From the NCBI RefSeq assembly GCF_902506575.1, contig NZ_LR732544.1, forward strand, positions 5,144,806 through 5,208,805: a stretch of 64,000 bases of DNA, written 5' to 3'. Below the pieces are notes generated by a model, which searched no databases, was not told the origin of the DNA, and saw only the letters and a program-made list of their open reading frames with translations. The DNA is from Streptomyces mexicanus (GTDB taxonomy: Bacteria; Actinomycetota; Actinomycetes; Streptomycetales; Streptomycetaceae). The translations under genes and the position numbers were made by a program. Positions 7,622 to 16,391 of this stretch are shown here, piece after piece; the stretch's first letter is position 1; the number at the start of each line of letters is the position of its first letter.

Positions 7622-10600
7622 CTATCGCTCCTGCTGGTGAGTGGGGCTCGGGAAGCTGCCCGTCTGACCGGAACCGGCCCGACGGCCCTGCGCGATGCCC
7701 CGTCGGAGATTGGTCAGCCGGCCGCGTACGTCGTCGGGGGCACGCGAGACCTGCGGACCGCTTTGGTGCTGTTGCTGCTGAGCCGTGCCCGGGACGAGGT
7801 TGGCCCGGGGCACCCGGCGCGGCAGGCCGGAGGTGGTGATGCCGCCCGAGGCCGGCTGCCGCACCCGCTCCGCCTGCCGTACGAGGTCGTCGTTGGGCGA
7901 GCTGCGCCAAGCGGTGGCGGCACCGCGCTGGGGGGCGGGGGAGGACGGCTCGGGCGCGGCGGGCTGCGGCTGCTGTGGCGCGGCCGCCTCGGCGGCCTCG
8001 GCCGCCTGCTGCCGGCCGCCGCGGAACCAGTTGGTCTCCAGGGTGTCGTACAGCGGTGTGCCCAGATCGCTCCCGCCGGTGGCCGGCGGCAGGGCCTCCG
8101 GCTCCTGGCGCCGCGGCTGCGGGGCCTGCGGACGCCGGACACCGCCGGGGTCGGCCGGCTGGGGCCGCTCGAAGCGGCCCGTGGACGCCGGGTCCTGACG
8201 GCCGGGCAGGGCGTGCCTGCCGGTGGCGGAGCCGTCGTGGCCCGGCTGCGGGTACTGCCCCGTGGCGCCGGCGTCGTACCCCTGCTGCGCGGCCGGGTAC
8301 TGGCCGGTGGAGGCGGGGTCGTAGTCCTGCCGGGCGGCCGGGTACCGGCCGGTCGCGCCCGCGTCGTACGACTGCTGGGCCCCGAACGGGTCCGGGGCGG
8401 CGGGCCGCTGCGCCGGGGCGCGTCGGCTCTCCGGCGCGGACGGGCCGAAGACGTCGGAGCGGACGAACGGGTCGGTGTGCTGCCCGGTGTCCGCACCGGG
8501 TGCGGGGAACCCGCCGGTGTCCTGCCGCGGTACGCCCGCACGCGGGGCGCCGAGGTCGGGGCGCGTCAGAGCCGAGGCGTCCGCTCCGCCCGGCCGCTCG
8601 CCGCCGCTGGGCAGCGCCGGCATCTCGGCCGTGGCGCCCGGACCCTGGTGGTCGTCGATCCGCGGCATCCGCGAGGTCTGCGCCTGCTCGGCCTCGTCGT
8701 GGCCGCGCGGGGTGTCCTGGCCGGTGGGCGAGAGCGCGTTGTCGTTGCCCCAACTCGGCGTCCGGGGCTGCGGGTTGCCGCCCGGCAGTTCGGCGCGCGG
8801 GCCGCCGCGGGAGGGCAGCTGCGGCTGCCGGCCCTGCTCGGCGCCGCCCGCCTGCTGCGGGGCCGCGCCGGAGCGGGGACCGCCGAACGCGTCCTGCCGG
8901 CCGCCGTCCGCGAAGCCCGCACCGCTGCCCGGACGCCCGAAGTCCTGCCGGCCACCGGAGCGCGAGCCGTCGCCGAAGCCCTGCGGCGCACCGGCCGGAC
9001 CGGCCGCCTGCGGACCCTGCGGCGCACCCGGCGCCCGGCCGCCGAAGCCGGCCCCGGCGCCCGCCGGGGACGGACGGCCCTGCTGCGGCTGCGCCGGACC
9101 CTGCGGTCCACGGGCCGCGCCCGGACCACCGGGAGCGCCCGGGCCGCCCGGCCGTCCGCCGGTGCCCGGCAGCGCCGCGCGCGGTCCCTGACCGGTGCCG
9201 ACCTGGCCGTGTGCGCCGGCCGCCGGGCCGAGCCGGCCGGCGCCGCCCGCTTGCTGGGTCTGGCGCCGCGCGGCGGCCGCGCCGGCGGCGGCAGCGGCGG
9301 CCGCCGGACCGCCCGCGGACGGGCCGCCGGGCTTGCCGGGCGTGGGCTTCCTGCCGCCCTGGGCGACGTCCACCGGCAGCATGACCAGCGCGGTCGTGCC
9401 GCCCGAGTCGGACGGGCGCAGCTGGATGCGGATGCCGTGCCGCTGGGAGAGGCGGCCGACCACGAACAGGCCCATGCGGCGGGAGACGGAGACGTCCACG
9501 GTGGGCGGCGAGGCGAGCCGCTCGTTGATCGCCGCCAGGTCCTCCGGGGACAGGCCGATGCCGGTGTCGTGGATCTCGATGAGCACCCGGCCGTCGGGCA
9601 GCGCGTGACCGGTGACCTTGACCTTGGTCTGCGGCGAGGAGAACGAGGTGGCGTTCTCCAGCAGCTCGGCGAGCAGGTGCACGAGGTCGTTGACGACGCG
9701 GCCGGCGACCTCGGTGGTGGGCACGGAGGCCAGTTCGATGCGCTCGTACTGCTCCACCTCGGAGGCGGCGGCGCGCAGCACGTCGACCAGCGGCACCGGG
9801 CGCGTCCAGCGGCGGCCCGGCTCCTCACCCGCGAGGACGAGGAGGTTCTCGCCGTTACGGCGCATACGCGTCGCCAGGTGGTCCAGCTTGAACAGCGAGG
9901 ACAGCTGGTCCGGGTCGGCCTCGCGGGACTCCAGCTCGGAGATGAGCGAGAGCTGACGCTGGATCAGGCCCTGGGAGCGGCGCGAGAGGTTGGTGAACAT
10001 CGCGTTGACGTTGCCCCGCAGCAGGGCCTGCTCGGCCGCCAGCCGGACCGCCTCGCGGTGCACCTCGTCGAAGGCCGCGGCCACCTGGCCGATCTCGTCC
10101 CGGGAGTGCACACCGACCGACTCCACGGAGGTGTCGACGTCCTGCGGGTCCGACTCCGACAGCTGCTTGACCAGCTCGGGCAGACGCTCCTGGGCGACCT
10201 TGGTCGCGGTGTCCTGCAGCCGGCGCAGCGAGCGGATCATGGACCGGGCCACGCCGAAGGCGCCGACCAGCGACACACCGAGCACGAGGAGCACCAGCGC
10301 ACCGGAGATGATGGCGTCGCGCTCGGTGGCGCTGCGCAGCTCGCGGGCCTTTTGCTCCATCTCCTCGAGCAGCGTGTGCTCGATCTTCTTCATCTGCTCG
10401 ATCTTGGTCGAGCTGTCGTCCACCCAGTCGCGGTAGGAGCGCTTGTCCTGCTGGGCCAGGCCGGAGTCGCTGTCCAGGGCGCGCTTGGCGTAGACGTCCG
10501 CGGCCTGGATGGTCGGGTTGCCCTCCTCGACGGGCTTGAGCAGCTCGTCGACGCCGTCGCCGTAGATGGTGCGGAAGCTGTTCAGCTCGGAGGTCTCGCC

Positions 10601-11515
10601 GTCCAGCGCCGACTGGCCGTACAGGCGGTCGTTGTCCGAGAGGTGGCCCGCGTTGGTGTTGTTGGCGGGCAGGGCGGCCGCGATGACGGCGCGCTGGATG
10701 GAGGCGTACTCCTTGGCGGAGGAGAAGGCGGCCAGCGCGCGGGTGCGCTGGATCATCTCCGGGTTGCTGGTCGCCTCGGCCATGTCCTGCGACAGACCGA
10801 GCAGCTCGGTGATGAGCCGGTGGTAGGCCTCGATGGTCCGGGCCGAGTTGCCCTCGTCGTCGTAGGCGGTCTTGCGTATCTTGCCCAGGCCGTTGAGTTC
10901 CCCGGCCAGGCCGACGAGGGTGTCGCGGACGCCCTGGAGGTTGCCGTCCTTGCTGGCGGCGTCGATCTCCTCCGAGGCGTCGATGAAGTTGTCCTTGGCC
11001 CGGTCGGTCTTCTCCTGGTAGCCCTTGACCGTGATGGCGCTCGCGCTGGACGGGTGCGCCAGCGGACCGGCGGACTGGTCGCGTTCCTCCTGGAGCGCGG
11101 CGGCCAGCTCGGTGGCCTGCTTGGTCATGTCCGTCAGCAGCTTCATGTTGTCGAGCTGCTGGATGTCGTCCAGGTTCTGGTTGATGCGCAGGGCGCCCAG
11201 CGTGGTCGCGGCGACCACGGGGAGCGCGAGCAGCGACACCAGACGGGTGGAGATGCGCCAGTTGCGCAGGGCCATGCGGGAGCCGGGCCCGACCGGGCCC
11301 TGGCCCTTGGCGGGCTTGATGGTCGGAGCGGGGGCCGCGGACGGCGCCGACCCGGCGGCGCCGGGTCGGCCGGCGCGCTCGCCGTGGTCACCGGTCGGCG
11401 CCGGATGCGGGTTCTGGGCGTGCTGGGGCGAGGAGCTGCCTTTCATGGGGCCAGTCCCACCATGCGGCTCCGGCTCCGCCGAAGCGCTGCCATCCCTCTT
11501 GAAACGTCCCTGCAC
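7622..11515 (-). CDS. cvnA: Conservon sensor kinase-like protein CvnA (upstream conservon)
   Basis: A 1297-residue protein if started at the GTG at 11515 (QGRFKRDGSAS..., a head I recall from relatives); an ATG at 11446 is an alternative. Transmembrane helices lie near residues 85-105 and 400-425. Between them is a nitrate/nitrite-sensing-type region (ALQEERDQSAGPLA). HAMP, the FKLDHLATRMRRNGENLL helix and an ATPase domain (ELLENATSFSSP near 608, IEIHDTGIGLSPEDL) follow. The remaining 570 or so residues are Gly/Pro/Ala/Gln-rich and disordered, with TGxYPAAxQxYD-type repeats. It leads cvnBCD on one transcript. Confidence 0.87.
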   Translation of the reverse strand: MQGRFKRDGSASAEPEPHGGTGPMKGSSSPQHAQNPHPAPTGDHGERAGRPGAAGSAPSAAPAPTIKPAKGQGPVGPGSRMALRNWRISTRLVSLLALPVVAATTLGALRINQNLDDIQQLDNMKLLTDMTKQATELAAALQEERDQSAGPLAHPSSASAITVKGYQEKTDRAKDNFIDASEEIDAASKDGNLQGVRDTLVGLAGELNGLGKIRKTAYDDEGNSARTIEAYHRLITELLGLSQDMAEATSNPEMIQRTRALAAFSSAKEYASIQRAVIAAALPANNTNAGHLSDNDRLYGQSALDGETSELNSFRTIYGDGVDELLKPVEEGNPTIQAADVYAKRALDSDSGLAQQDKRSYRDWVDDSSTKIEQMKKIEHTLLEEMEQKARELRSATERDAIISGALVLLVLGVSLVGAFGVARSMIRSLRRLQDTATKVAQERLPELVKQLSESDPQDVDTSVESVGVHSRDEIGQVAAAFDEVHREAVRLAAEQALLRGNVNAMFTNLSRRSQGLIQRQLSLISELESREADPDQLSSLFKLDHLATRMRRNGENLLVLAGEEPGRRWTRPVPLVDVLRAAASEVEQYERIELASVPTTEVAGRVVNDLVHLLAELLENATSFSSPQTKVKVTGHALPDGRVLIEIHDTGIGLSPEDLAAINERLASPPTVDVSVSRRMGLFVVGRLSQRHGIRIQLRPSDSGGTTALVMLPVDVAQGGRKPTPGKPGGPSAGGPAAAAAAAGAAAARRQTQQAGGAGRLGPAAGAHGQVGTGQGPRAALPGTGGRPGGPGAPGGPGAARGPQGPAQPQQGRPSPAGAGAGFGGRAPGAPQGPQAAGPAGAPQGFGDGSRSGGRQDFGRPGSGAGFADGGRQDAFGGPRSGAAPQQAGGAEQGRQPQLPSRGGPRAELPGGNPQPRTPSWGNDNALSPTGQDTPRGHDEAEQAQTSRMPRIDDHQGPGATAEMPALPSGGERPGGADASALTRPDLGAPRAGVPRQDTGGFPAPGADTGQHTDPFVRSDVFGPSAPESRRAPAQRPAAPDPFGAQQSYDAGATGRYPAARQDYDPASTGQYPAAQQGYDAGATGQYPQPGHDGSATGRHALPGRQDPASTGRFERPQPADPGGVRRPQAPQPRRQEPEALPPATGGSDLGTPLYDTLETNWFRGGRQQAAEAAEAAAPQQPQPAAPEPSSPAPQRGAATAWRSSPNDDLVRQAERVRQPASGGITTSGLPRRVPRANLVPGTAQQQQHQSGPQVSRAPDDVRGRLTNLRRGIAQGRRAGSGQTGSFPSPTHQQER

Positions 11516-11747
11516 TAGCGTCGCAACCTCTGGACCAGGCGTCCGGCCGCGTGAGCGGACGGACGGTGTCGGCGTCGTGGGGAACGCCCTGAAAACATTC
11601 CCCGGTGGTCGTGAGTGACCGGCGCTGGTTCCCCCTTCTCGCCGCCACTCGGCGCTGCGTCGCGCCCCGTGTGCGCCGGCTCGATCCTGCGGCGGTCCGT
11701 GGCATTCCAGCACAGTGCCGGATCTCCAACAAGGCATGTGGGTCACC

Positions 11748-11805
11748 CTGTGACGTGCGTGACGCCATGTGAGTGCCGAGTCACCCGATGTGGAAAGTGA
11801 TCACC
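11748..11805. promoter_or_regulatory. Cluster of GTCAC/GTGAC half-sites upstream of cvnA
   Basis: The 607-base gap 11516-12122 has no convincing gene. Within 58 bases lie GTCACCCTGTGAC, CGTGAC, GAGTCACC and the 10-base palindrome-like AGTGATCACC (11796-11805). AGTGA/TCACC halves resemble the BldD consensus. They sit about 230-290 bases upstream of the cvnA start and could control it. This is inference from motif density. Confidence 0.3.
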
Positions 11806-12122
11806 CCTATACCGGACATATGGCCACGAGCCGACGAGGCGTCGCAGGTGTCCCAGTCGCCATGATCGGGAGCGGAATATTGGCTTCAGGGAGCCAATGT
11901 CCGTTTCGTTGAGGTCGGAGGGGGCCTCGATGTGGAGGGGAATTGTCCGGATTGCCGATCGGCTCGTGAGCAAACTCACATACGCATCACCGACTCTCCG
12001 CGGATGGGCCGGGAATTGCACGTTTAGCCTGACGCTTTACAGAGATGGCAAAACCGACAGCGCGCCCGCGCAGGGGGCCGCGGCCCTCCGGGTGCCCGTA
12101 GACGACAGGGTCTGTTACCACC

Positions 12123-12311
12123 GTGAAGACGACGATGATGTTCCGCACGATAGCCAACCCCCGGCGCACCACGCTCGCGCACCTCGAGGACGCCGACGCA
12201 CTGCAGACGCCGGAGCTGCCGGAGCACCCCGTCACCCTCCCCACCCAGACCGCCAACCCGCGGCGCACCGTCCTGATGGAGGTTCCGGTCGCATCCGCCG
12301 CCGCGGAGTAG
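12123..12311 (+). CDS. Small conserved-looking protein of unknown function
   Basis: A 62-residue protein from GTG 12123 (ATGs at 12135 and 12138 are alternatives; no ribosome site is clear). It is Pro/Thr-rich with an internal repeat: IANPRRTTL near the N-terminus and TANPRRTVL near the C-terminus, and acidic residues between (HLEDADALQTPELPEHP). No domain, membrane segment or cysteine is seen. It stands alone before a strong terminator. I believe short proteins like this occur beside gltX in other Streptomyces but cannot verify that. Confidence 0.5.
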   Translation: MKTTMMFRTIANPRRTTLAHLEDADALQTPELPEHPVTLPTQTANPRRTVLMEVPVASAAAE

Positions 12312-12425
12312 GACCGCCGGGTGCGGTACGCGGCGACCGCGGCCCGCACCGCGAGCGCGACGGGCCGGGCGCGGTCGCCGTGCGCACCACGGAGACCTCG
12401 CGCGGCACGAAGACGTACGCAGACC

Positions 12426-12455
12426 AGGGGCGCCCCCGCGGAAGGGGGCGCCCCT
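12426..12455 (+). terminator. Hairpin terminator before the FAH gene
   Basis: AGGGGCGCCCCC and GGGGGCGCCCCT form a perfect 12-bp stem with a 6-base loop, separating the small gene at 12123 from the FAH-gltX unit. Confidence 0.85.
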
Positions 12456-12554
12456 GAGCCGTGTGCGCGCCGTCGTGCGCGCGGCGGCGGGCCCCTGCCG
12501 CGTTAGCCTGGAGCGTCAGACTCCTCCCAGTTCAGTCAAGGGGCCAAGCAACCC

Positions 12555-13340
12555 GTGCGCATCGCCAGGTTCTCCATCGACGGGAACGTCGCCTTCGGCG
12601 CGGTCGAGGGCGACCAGCCGGACCAGCTCGTCCTCGACATCATCAAGGGCATCCCCTTCGCGGACTTCCAGCTCTCCGGCACCAAGGTGCCGCTGAGCAA
12701 GGTGCGGCTGCTGCCCCCGGTGCTGCCCAACAAGGTCGTCGCCTTCGGCCGCAACTACGCCGAACACGCGCGGGAACTCGGCAACGAGGTGCCCGACGCC
12801 CCGTTCGCCTTCTTCAAGCCGTCCACCTCGGTGATCGGCCCCGGCGATGCCATCCAGTTCCCCTCCTTCTCCGAGGAACTGCACCACGAGGCCGAGCTGG
12901 CCGTGGTCATCGGGCGCATGTGCCGCGAGGTACCGCGCGAGCGCGTCCAGGACGTGATCTTCGGCTACACCTGCGCCAACGACGTCACCGCCCGCGACGT
13001 CCAGCGCCGCGAGAAGCAGTGGGCCCGGGCCAAGGGCTTCGACACCTCCTGCCCGCTGGGCCCCTGGGTGGAGACGGACCTGTCGCTGTCCGCCGCCTCC
13101 GACCTGACCATCCAGCTCACCGTCAACGGCGAGCAGCGGCAGCTGGGCCGCACCAGCGAGATGATCCACCCCATCGAGGACCTGATCGTCAACATCTCCG
13201 AGGCCATGACGCTGCTGCCCGGCGACGTCATCCTCACCGGCACCCCGGCAGGGGTCGGCCCCCTCAACGTCGGCGACGAGGTCGCCGTCACCATCGAAGG
13301 CATCGGCACTCTCACCAACAAGGTTGTCAAGCGTGGCTAG
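12555..13340 (+). CDS. Fumarylacetoacetate hydrolase (FAH) family protein
   Basis: A 261-residue protein of the FAH superfamily, enzymes that use a divalent metal to hydrolyse, isomerise or decarboxylate dicarbonyl compounds. The metal-binding and fold signatures are visible: VVAFGRNYAEHARELG (about 62-77), PFAFFKPSTSVIGPGDAI (about 82-99), HHEAELAVVIG with the acidic ligands, YTCANDVTARDVQ, and the C-terminal LLPGDVILTGTPAGVGPL. The substrate is not predictable; homologues are often labelled 5-carboxymethyl-2-hydroxymuconate isomerase. It starts at GTG 12555 and overlaps gltX by 8 bases, so the two are co-translated. Confidence 0.85.
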   Translation: MRIARFSIDGNVAFGAVEGDQPDQLVLDIIKGIPFADFQLSGTKVPLSKVRLLPPVLPNKVVAFGRNYAEHARELGNEVPDAPFAFFKPSTSVIGPGDAIQFPSFSEELHHEAELAVVIGRMCREVPRERVQDVIFGYTCANDVTARDVQRREKQWARAKGFDTSCPLGPWVETDLSLSAASDLTIQLTVNGEQRQLGRTSEMIHPIEDLIVNISEAMTLLPGDVILTGTPAGVGPLNVGDEVAVTIEGIGTLTNKVVKRG

Positions 13341-14817
13341 CGCACCCTCCTCAGCAGTCCGTGTCCGTTTCTGCCCCTCGCCCACCGGTAACCCCCACGT
13401 GGGCCTGGTCCGCACCGCCCTGTTCAACTGGGCGTTCGCCCGGCACCACCAGGGCACCCTGGTCTTCCGCATCGAGGACACCGACGCGGCCCGCGACTCC
13501 GAGGAGTCCTACCAGCAGCTGCTGGAGGCGATGCGCTGGCTGGGCTTCGACTGGGACGAGGGTCCCGAGGTCGGCGGCCCGCACGCGCCGTACCGGCAGT
13601 CGCAGCGCATGGACGTCTACGCCGACGTCGCGCGCAAGCTCCTGGACGGCGGCTACGCCTACCACTGCTACTGCTCCCAGGAGGAGCTGGACAGCCGCCG
13701 CGAGGCCGCCCGCGCCGCGGGCCGGCCCTCCGGCTACGACGGCCACTGCCGCGACCTGACCGCCGAGCAGGTCGAGCGGTACCGGGCGGAGGGCCGGGCG
13801 CCGATCGTCCGCTTCCGCATGCCCGACGAGACGATCACCTTCACCGACCTGGTGCGCGGCGAGCTGACGTTCACCCCGGAGAACGTCCCGGACTACGGCA
13901 TCGTCCGCGCCAACGGCGCCCCGCTCTACACGCTCGTCAACCCCGTCGACGACGCGCTGATGGAGATCACCCACGTGCTGCGCGGCGAGGACCTGCTGTC
14001 CTCCACCCCGCGCCAGATCGCCCTGTACAAGGCGCTGATGGAACTGGGCATCGCCAAGGGCATCCCGGAGTTCGGCCACCTGCCCTACGTGATGGGCGAG
14101 GGCAACAAGAAGCTCTCCAAGCGCGACCCGCAGTCCTCGCTGAACCTCTACCGCGAGCGCGGCTTCCTGCCCGAGGGCCTGCTCAACTACCTCTCCCTGC
14201 TCGGCTGGTCGCTCTCCGCCGACCAGGACATCTTCACGATCGAGGAGATGGTCGCGGCCTTCGACGTCAAGGACGTCAACCCCAACCCGGCCCGCTTCGA
14301 CCTGAAGAAGTGCGAGGCGATCAACGCCGACCACATCCGCATGCTCGACGTGAAGGACTTCACCGAGCGCTGCCGCCCCTGGCTGAAGGCCCCGTTCGCG
14401 CCGTGGGCCCCGGAGGCCTTCGACGAGGACAAGTGGCAGGCCATCGCGCCGCACGCGCAGACCCGCGTGAAGGTCCTCTCCGAGATCACCGACAACGTCG
14501 ACTTCCTGTTCCTGCCGGAGCCGGTCTTCGACGAGGCGAGCTGGAACAAGGCGATGAAGGAGGGCTCGGACGCCCTGCTGCGCACCGCGCGGGAGAAGCT
14601 GGAGTCCGCCGACTGGACGTCCGCCGACTCCCTGAAGGAGGCCGTCCTGGCCGCCGGCGAGGCCCACGGCCTCAAGCTCGGCAAGGCCCAGGCCCCGGTC
14701 CGGGTCGCCGTCACCGGCCGCACGGTGGGCCTGCCGCTGTTCGAGTCGCTCCAGGTCCTGGGCAAGGACAAGACGCTGGCCCGCATCGACGCGGCCCTGG
14801 AGCGGCTCGCCGCGTAG
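13333..14817 (+). CDS. gltX: Glutamyl-tRNA synthetase
   Basis: A 494-residue class I synthetase that charges tRNA-Glu, and in actinobacteria also tRNA-Gln, which is later amidated by GatCAB. The HIGH-type motif CPSPTGNPHVG is at residues 12-22 and the KMSKS-type motif KKLSKRD near 260. The length suits bacterial GluRS. I chose GTG 13333, giving ASAPSSAVRVRF, which overlaps the upstream FAH stop by 8 bases. Five tRNA-Gln and tRNA-Glu genes follow 1 kb downstream, so the enzyme and its substrates are linked. Confidence 0.95.
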   Translation: MASAPSSAVRVRFCPSPTGNPHVGLVRTALFNWAFARHHQGTLVFRIEDTDAARDSEESYQQLLEAMRWLGFDWDEGPEVGGPHAPYRQSQRMDVYADVARKLLDGGYAYHCYCSQEELDSRREAARAAGRPSGYDGHCRDLTAEQVERYRAEGRAPIVRFRMPDETITFTDLVRGELTFTPENVPDYGIVRANGAPLYTLVNPVDDALMEITHVLRGEDLLSSTPRQIALYKALMELGIAKGIPEFGHLPYVMGEGNKKLSKRDPQSSLNLYRERGFLPEGLLNYLSLLGWSLSADQDIFTIEEMVAAFDVKDVNPNPARFDLKKCEAINADHIRMLDVKDFTERCRPWLKAPFAPWAPEAFDEDKWQAIAPHAQTRVKVLSEITDNVDFLFLPEPVFDEASWNKAMKEGSDALLRTAREKLESADWTSADSLKEAVLAAGEAHGLKLGKAQAPVRVAVTGRTVGLPLFESLQVLGKDKTLARIDAALERLAA

Positions 14818-14865
14818 CCGGCCGCGCGCGAGCCGTGCGATCGGTCACGATCGGTCGCACCTGAC

Positions 14866-14900
14866 AGGGGCGGTACCCGGATCCGCGGGTACCGCCCCTT
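14866..14900 (+). terminator. gltX terminator
   Basis: AGGGGCGGTACCCG pairs with CGGGTACCGCCCCTT around a short loop, 48 bases after the gltX stop. Confidence 0.88.
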
Positions 14901-14962
14901 CGCGCGCTCCGGGCGACGTGCACCCGCCCCGGCCGGCCCGGCTCGGCGGTACCGTCGAGCGC

Positions 14963-15709
14963 ATGAGGATCAGAGCCGTCCTGTGGGACGTGGACGACAC
15001 GCTCTTCGACTACACCACGGCCGACCGGACCGGGATGCGGGCGCATCTGCTCGCCGAGCGGCTGCTGGACCGCTACGGCTCGGTGGAGGAGGCCCTCGCG
15101 CACTGGCGCAGGATCACCGACGCGCAGTGGGCACGGTTCTCGGCCGGAGAGGTCTCCTTCGAGGAGCAGCGGCGCGACCGGGTGCGGGTCTTCCTCGGGC
15201 GGCCGGAGCTGACCGACGCCGAGGCCGAGTCCTGGTTCGCGCGGTACCTGCGGCACTACGAGTCCGCCTGGGCGCTCTTCCCGGACGTCCTGCCCGCCCT
15301 GGACGCCCTCGCCGCCCGCTACCGGCACGCCGTGCTGTCCAACTCCAGCCTGCGCGTCCAGGAGCACAAGCTGCGCCTGCTGGGCGTGTGGGACCGGTTC
15401 GAGGCCGTGCTGTGCGCCGCGGAGCTGGGGGTGTCCAAGCCCGAGGCCCGGGCCTTCCACGCGGCCTGCGAGGCGCTGGGGCTCGCCCCGCACCAGGTCG
15501 CCTACGTCGGCGACCATCCCGAGATCGACGGGCGGGGCGCCGCCGAGGCCGGGCTGCTGTCGGTCTGGATCGACCGCGCGGGCGCGGCGGCGGACGGTGG
15601 CGCCGGAGGCCCGCGGGGCGCCGGGCCGCACCGGATCTCCTCGCTCGCCGAACTCCCGGCGGTGCTCGGCGCCGATACCCGTTTTGGAGCGCCGTCCACC
15701 TTCGGGTAA
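14963..15709 (+). CDS. HAD-family hydrolase
   Basis: A 248-residue haloacid-dehalogenase-superfamily phosphatase with a helical cap. Motif I is LWDVDDTLFDYT (nucleophile Asp9), motif II VLSNSS, motif III the Lys in GVSKPEARAF, and motif IV YVGDHPEIDGRGA. The pattern fits FMN- or sugar-phosphate phosphatases of the YjjG/YigB type, but no substrate can be assigned. The ATG at 14963 is preferred over an in-frame upstream start at 14918 because motif I then sits at the usual distance from the N-terminus. Its stop codon overlaps the -10 box of the tRNA promoter. Confidence 0.85.
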   Translation: MRIRAVLWDVDDTLFDYTTADRTGMRAHLLAERLLDRYGSVEEALAHWRRITDAQWARFSAGEVSFEEQRRDRVRVFLGRPELTDAEAESWFARYLRHYESAWALFPDVLPALDALAARYRHAVLSNSSLRVQEHKLRLLGVWDRFEAVLCAAELGVSKPEARAFHAACEALGLAPHQVAYVGDHPEIDGRGAAEAGLLSVWIDRAGAAADGGAGGPRGAGPHRISSLAELPAVLGADTRFGAPSTFG

Positions 15710-15712
15710 TGT
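15684..15712 (+). promoter_or_regulatory. Promoter of the tRNA cluster
   Basis: TTGGAG (15684-15689), a 17-base spacer, then TAATGT (15707-15712) lies 90 bases upstream of the first tRNA. It is a good housekeeping-sigma match, and the TAA stop of the HAD gene is part of the -10 box. Confidence 0.6.
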
Positions 15713-15801
15713 TCTTCCTGCGCCGCGGGGAGCGGGCCGAAAGGCCGGAGCCCCGAAGCGCAGAGCTAGAACAAGATCCCCATCCGGGGCTTGCGTTCCA
15801 G

Positions 15802-15873
15802 TGGCCTATGGTGTAATTGGCAGCACGACGGATTCTGGTTCCGTTAGTCTTGGTTCGAGTCCAGGTAGGCCAG
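15802..15873 (+). tRNA. tRNA-Gln (CUG)
   Basis: A 72-nt cloverleaf. The acceptor TGGCCTA pairs with TAGGCCA. The anticodon stem-loop is ACGGA-TTCTGGT-TCCGT with CTG at the anticodon. The T-arm has GGTTCGAGTCC. The discriminator is G and CCA is not encoded. Confidence 0.96.
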
Positions 15874-15911
15874 CTCGCAGAGCTCATCTGCATCGCGGAT
15901 CACATCCGCAA

Positions 15912-15984
15912 GCCCCCGTTGTGTAGCGGCCTAGCACGCTGCCCTCTCAAGGCAGTAGCGCCGGTTCGAATCCGGTCGGGGGTA
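15912..15984 (+). tRNA. tRNA-Glu (CUC), copy 1
   Basis: 73 nt. The acceptor GCCCCCG pairs with CGGGGGT. The anticodon stem-loop is CTGCC-CTCTCAA-GGCAG, anticodon CTC. The T-arm has GGTTCGAATCC and the discriminator is A. It differs from the next two copies by one compensatory pair in the anticodon stem. Confidence 0.96.
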
Positions 15985-16012
15985 CGGATCCCGGAGCGAT
16001 CCAGGGATCAAG

Positions 16013-16085
16013 GCCCCCGTTGTGTAGCGGCCTAGCACGCCGCCCTCTCAAGGCGGTAGCGCCGGTTCGAATCCGGTCGGGGGTA
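16013..16085 (+). tRNA. tRNA-Glu (CUC), copy 2
   Basis: 73 nt. Same fold as copy 1 but with anticodon stem CCGCC/GGCGG. Identical to copy 3. Confidence 0.96.
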
Positions 16086-16120
16086 CGCAGAGGTGACGGC
16101 CTCAATGGTCTGAACCACCT

Positions 16121-16192
16121 TGGTCTATGGTGTAATTGGCAGCACGACGGATTCTGGTTCCGTTAGTCTTGGTTCGAGTCCAGGTAGACCAG
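16121..16192 (+). tRNA. tRNA-Gln (CUG), copy 2
   Basis: 72 nt. Differs from the first tRNA-Gln only in the acceptor stem (TGGTCTA with TAGACCA), a compensated C-G to T-A pair. Confidence 0.96.
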
Positions 16193-16217
16193 CTGATCTG
16201 CGACAACGCACGATCGC

Positions 16218-16290
16218 GCCCCCGTTGTGTAGCGGCCTAGCACGCCGCCCTCTCAAGGCGGTAGCGCCGGTTCGAATCCGGTCGGGGGTA
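16218..16290 (+). tRNA. tRNA-Glu (CUC), copy 3
   Basis: 73 nt, identical to copy 2. Last gene of the five-tRNA cluster, followed within 10 bases by a terminator hairpin. Confidence 0.96.
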
Positions 16291-16295
16291 CGTGA

Positions 16296-16329
16296 CGAGA
16301 AGGGCCCTTCCCCGGAAGGGCCCTTCTCG
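16296..16329. terminator. Terminator of the tRNA cluster
   Basis: CGAGAAGGGCCCTTCC pairs with GGAAGGGCCCTTCTCG. Each arm also contains its own AAGGGCCCTT palindrome. It lies between the tRNA cluster and the convergent MerR gene, so it may act on both strands. Confidence 0.85.
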
Positions 16330-16391
16330 CATGTCCGTATCCGGTGCCGCTCTCACCTGTCCGTATCACGCGCCGTGCTCGGGTGTCCGTG

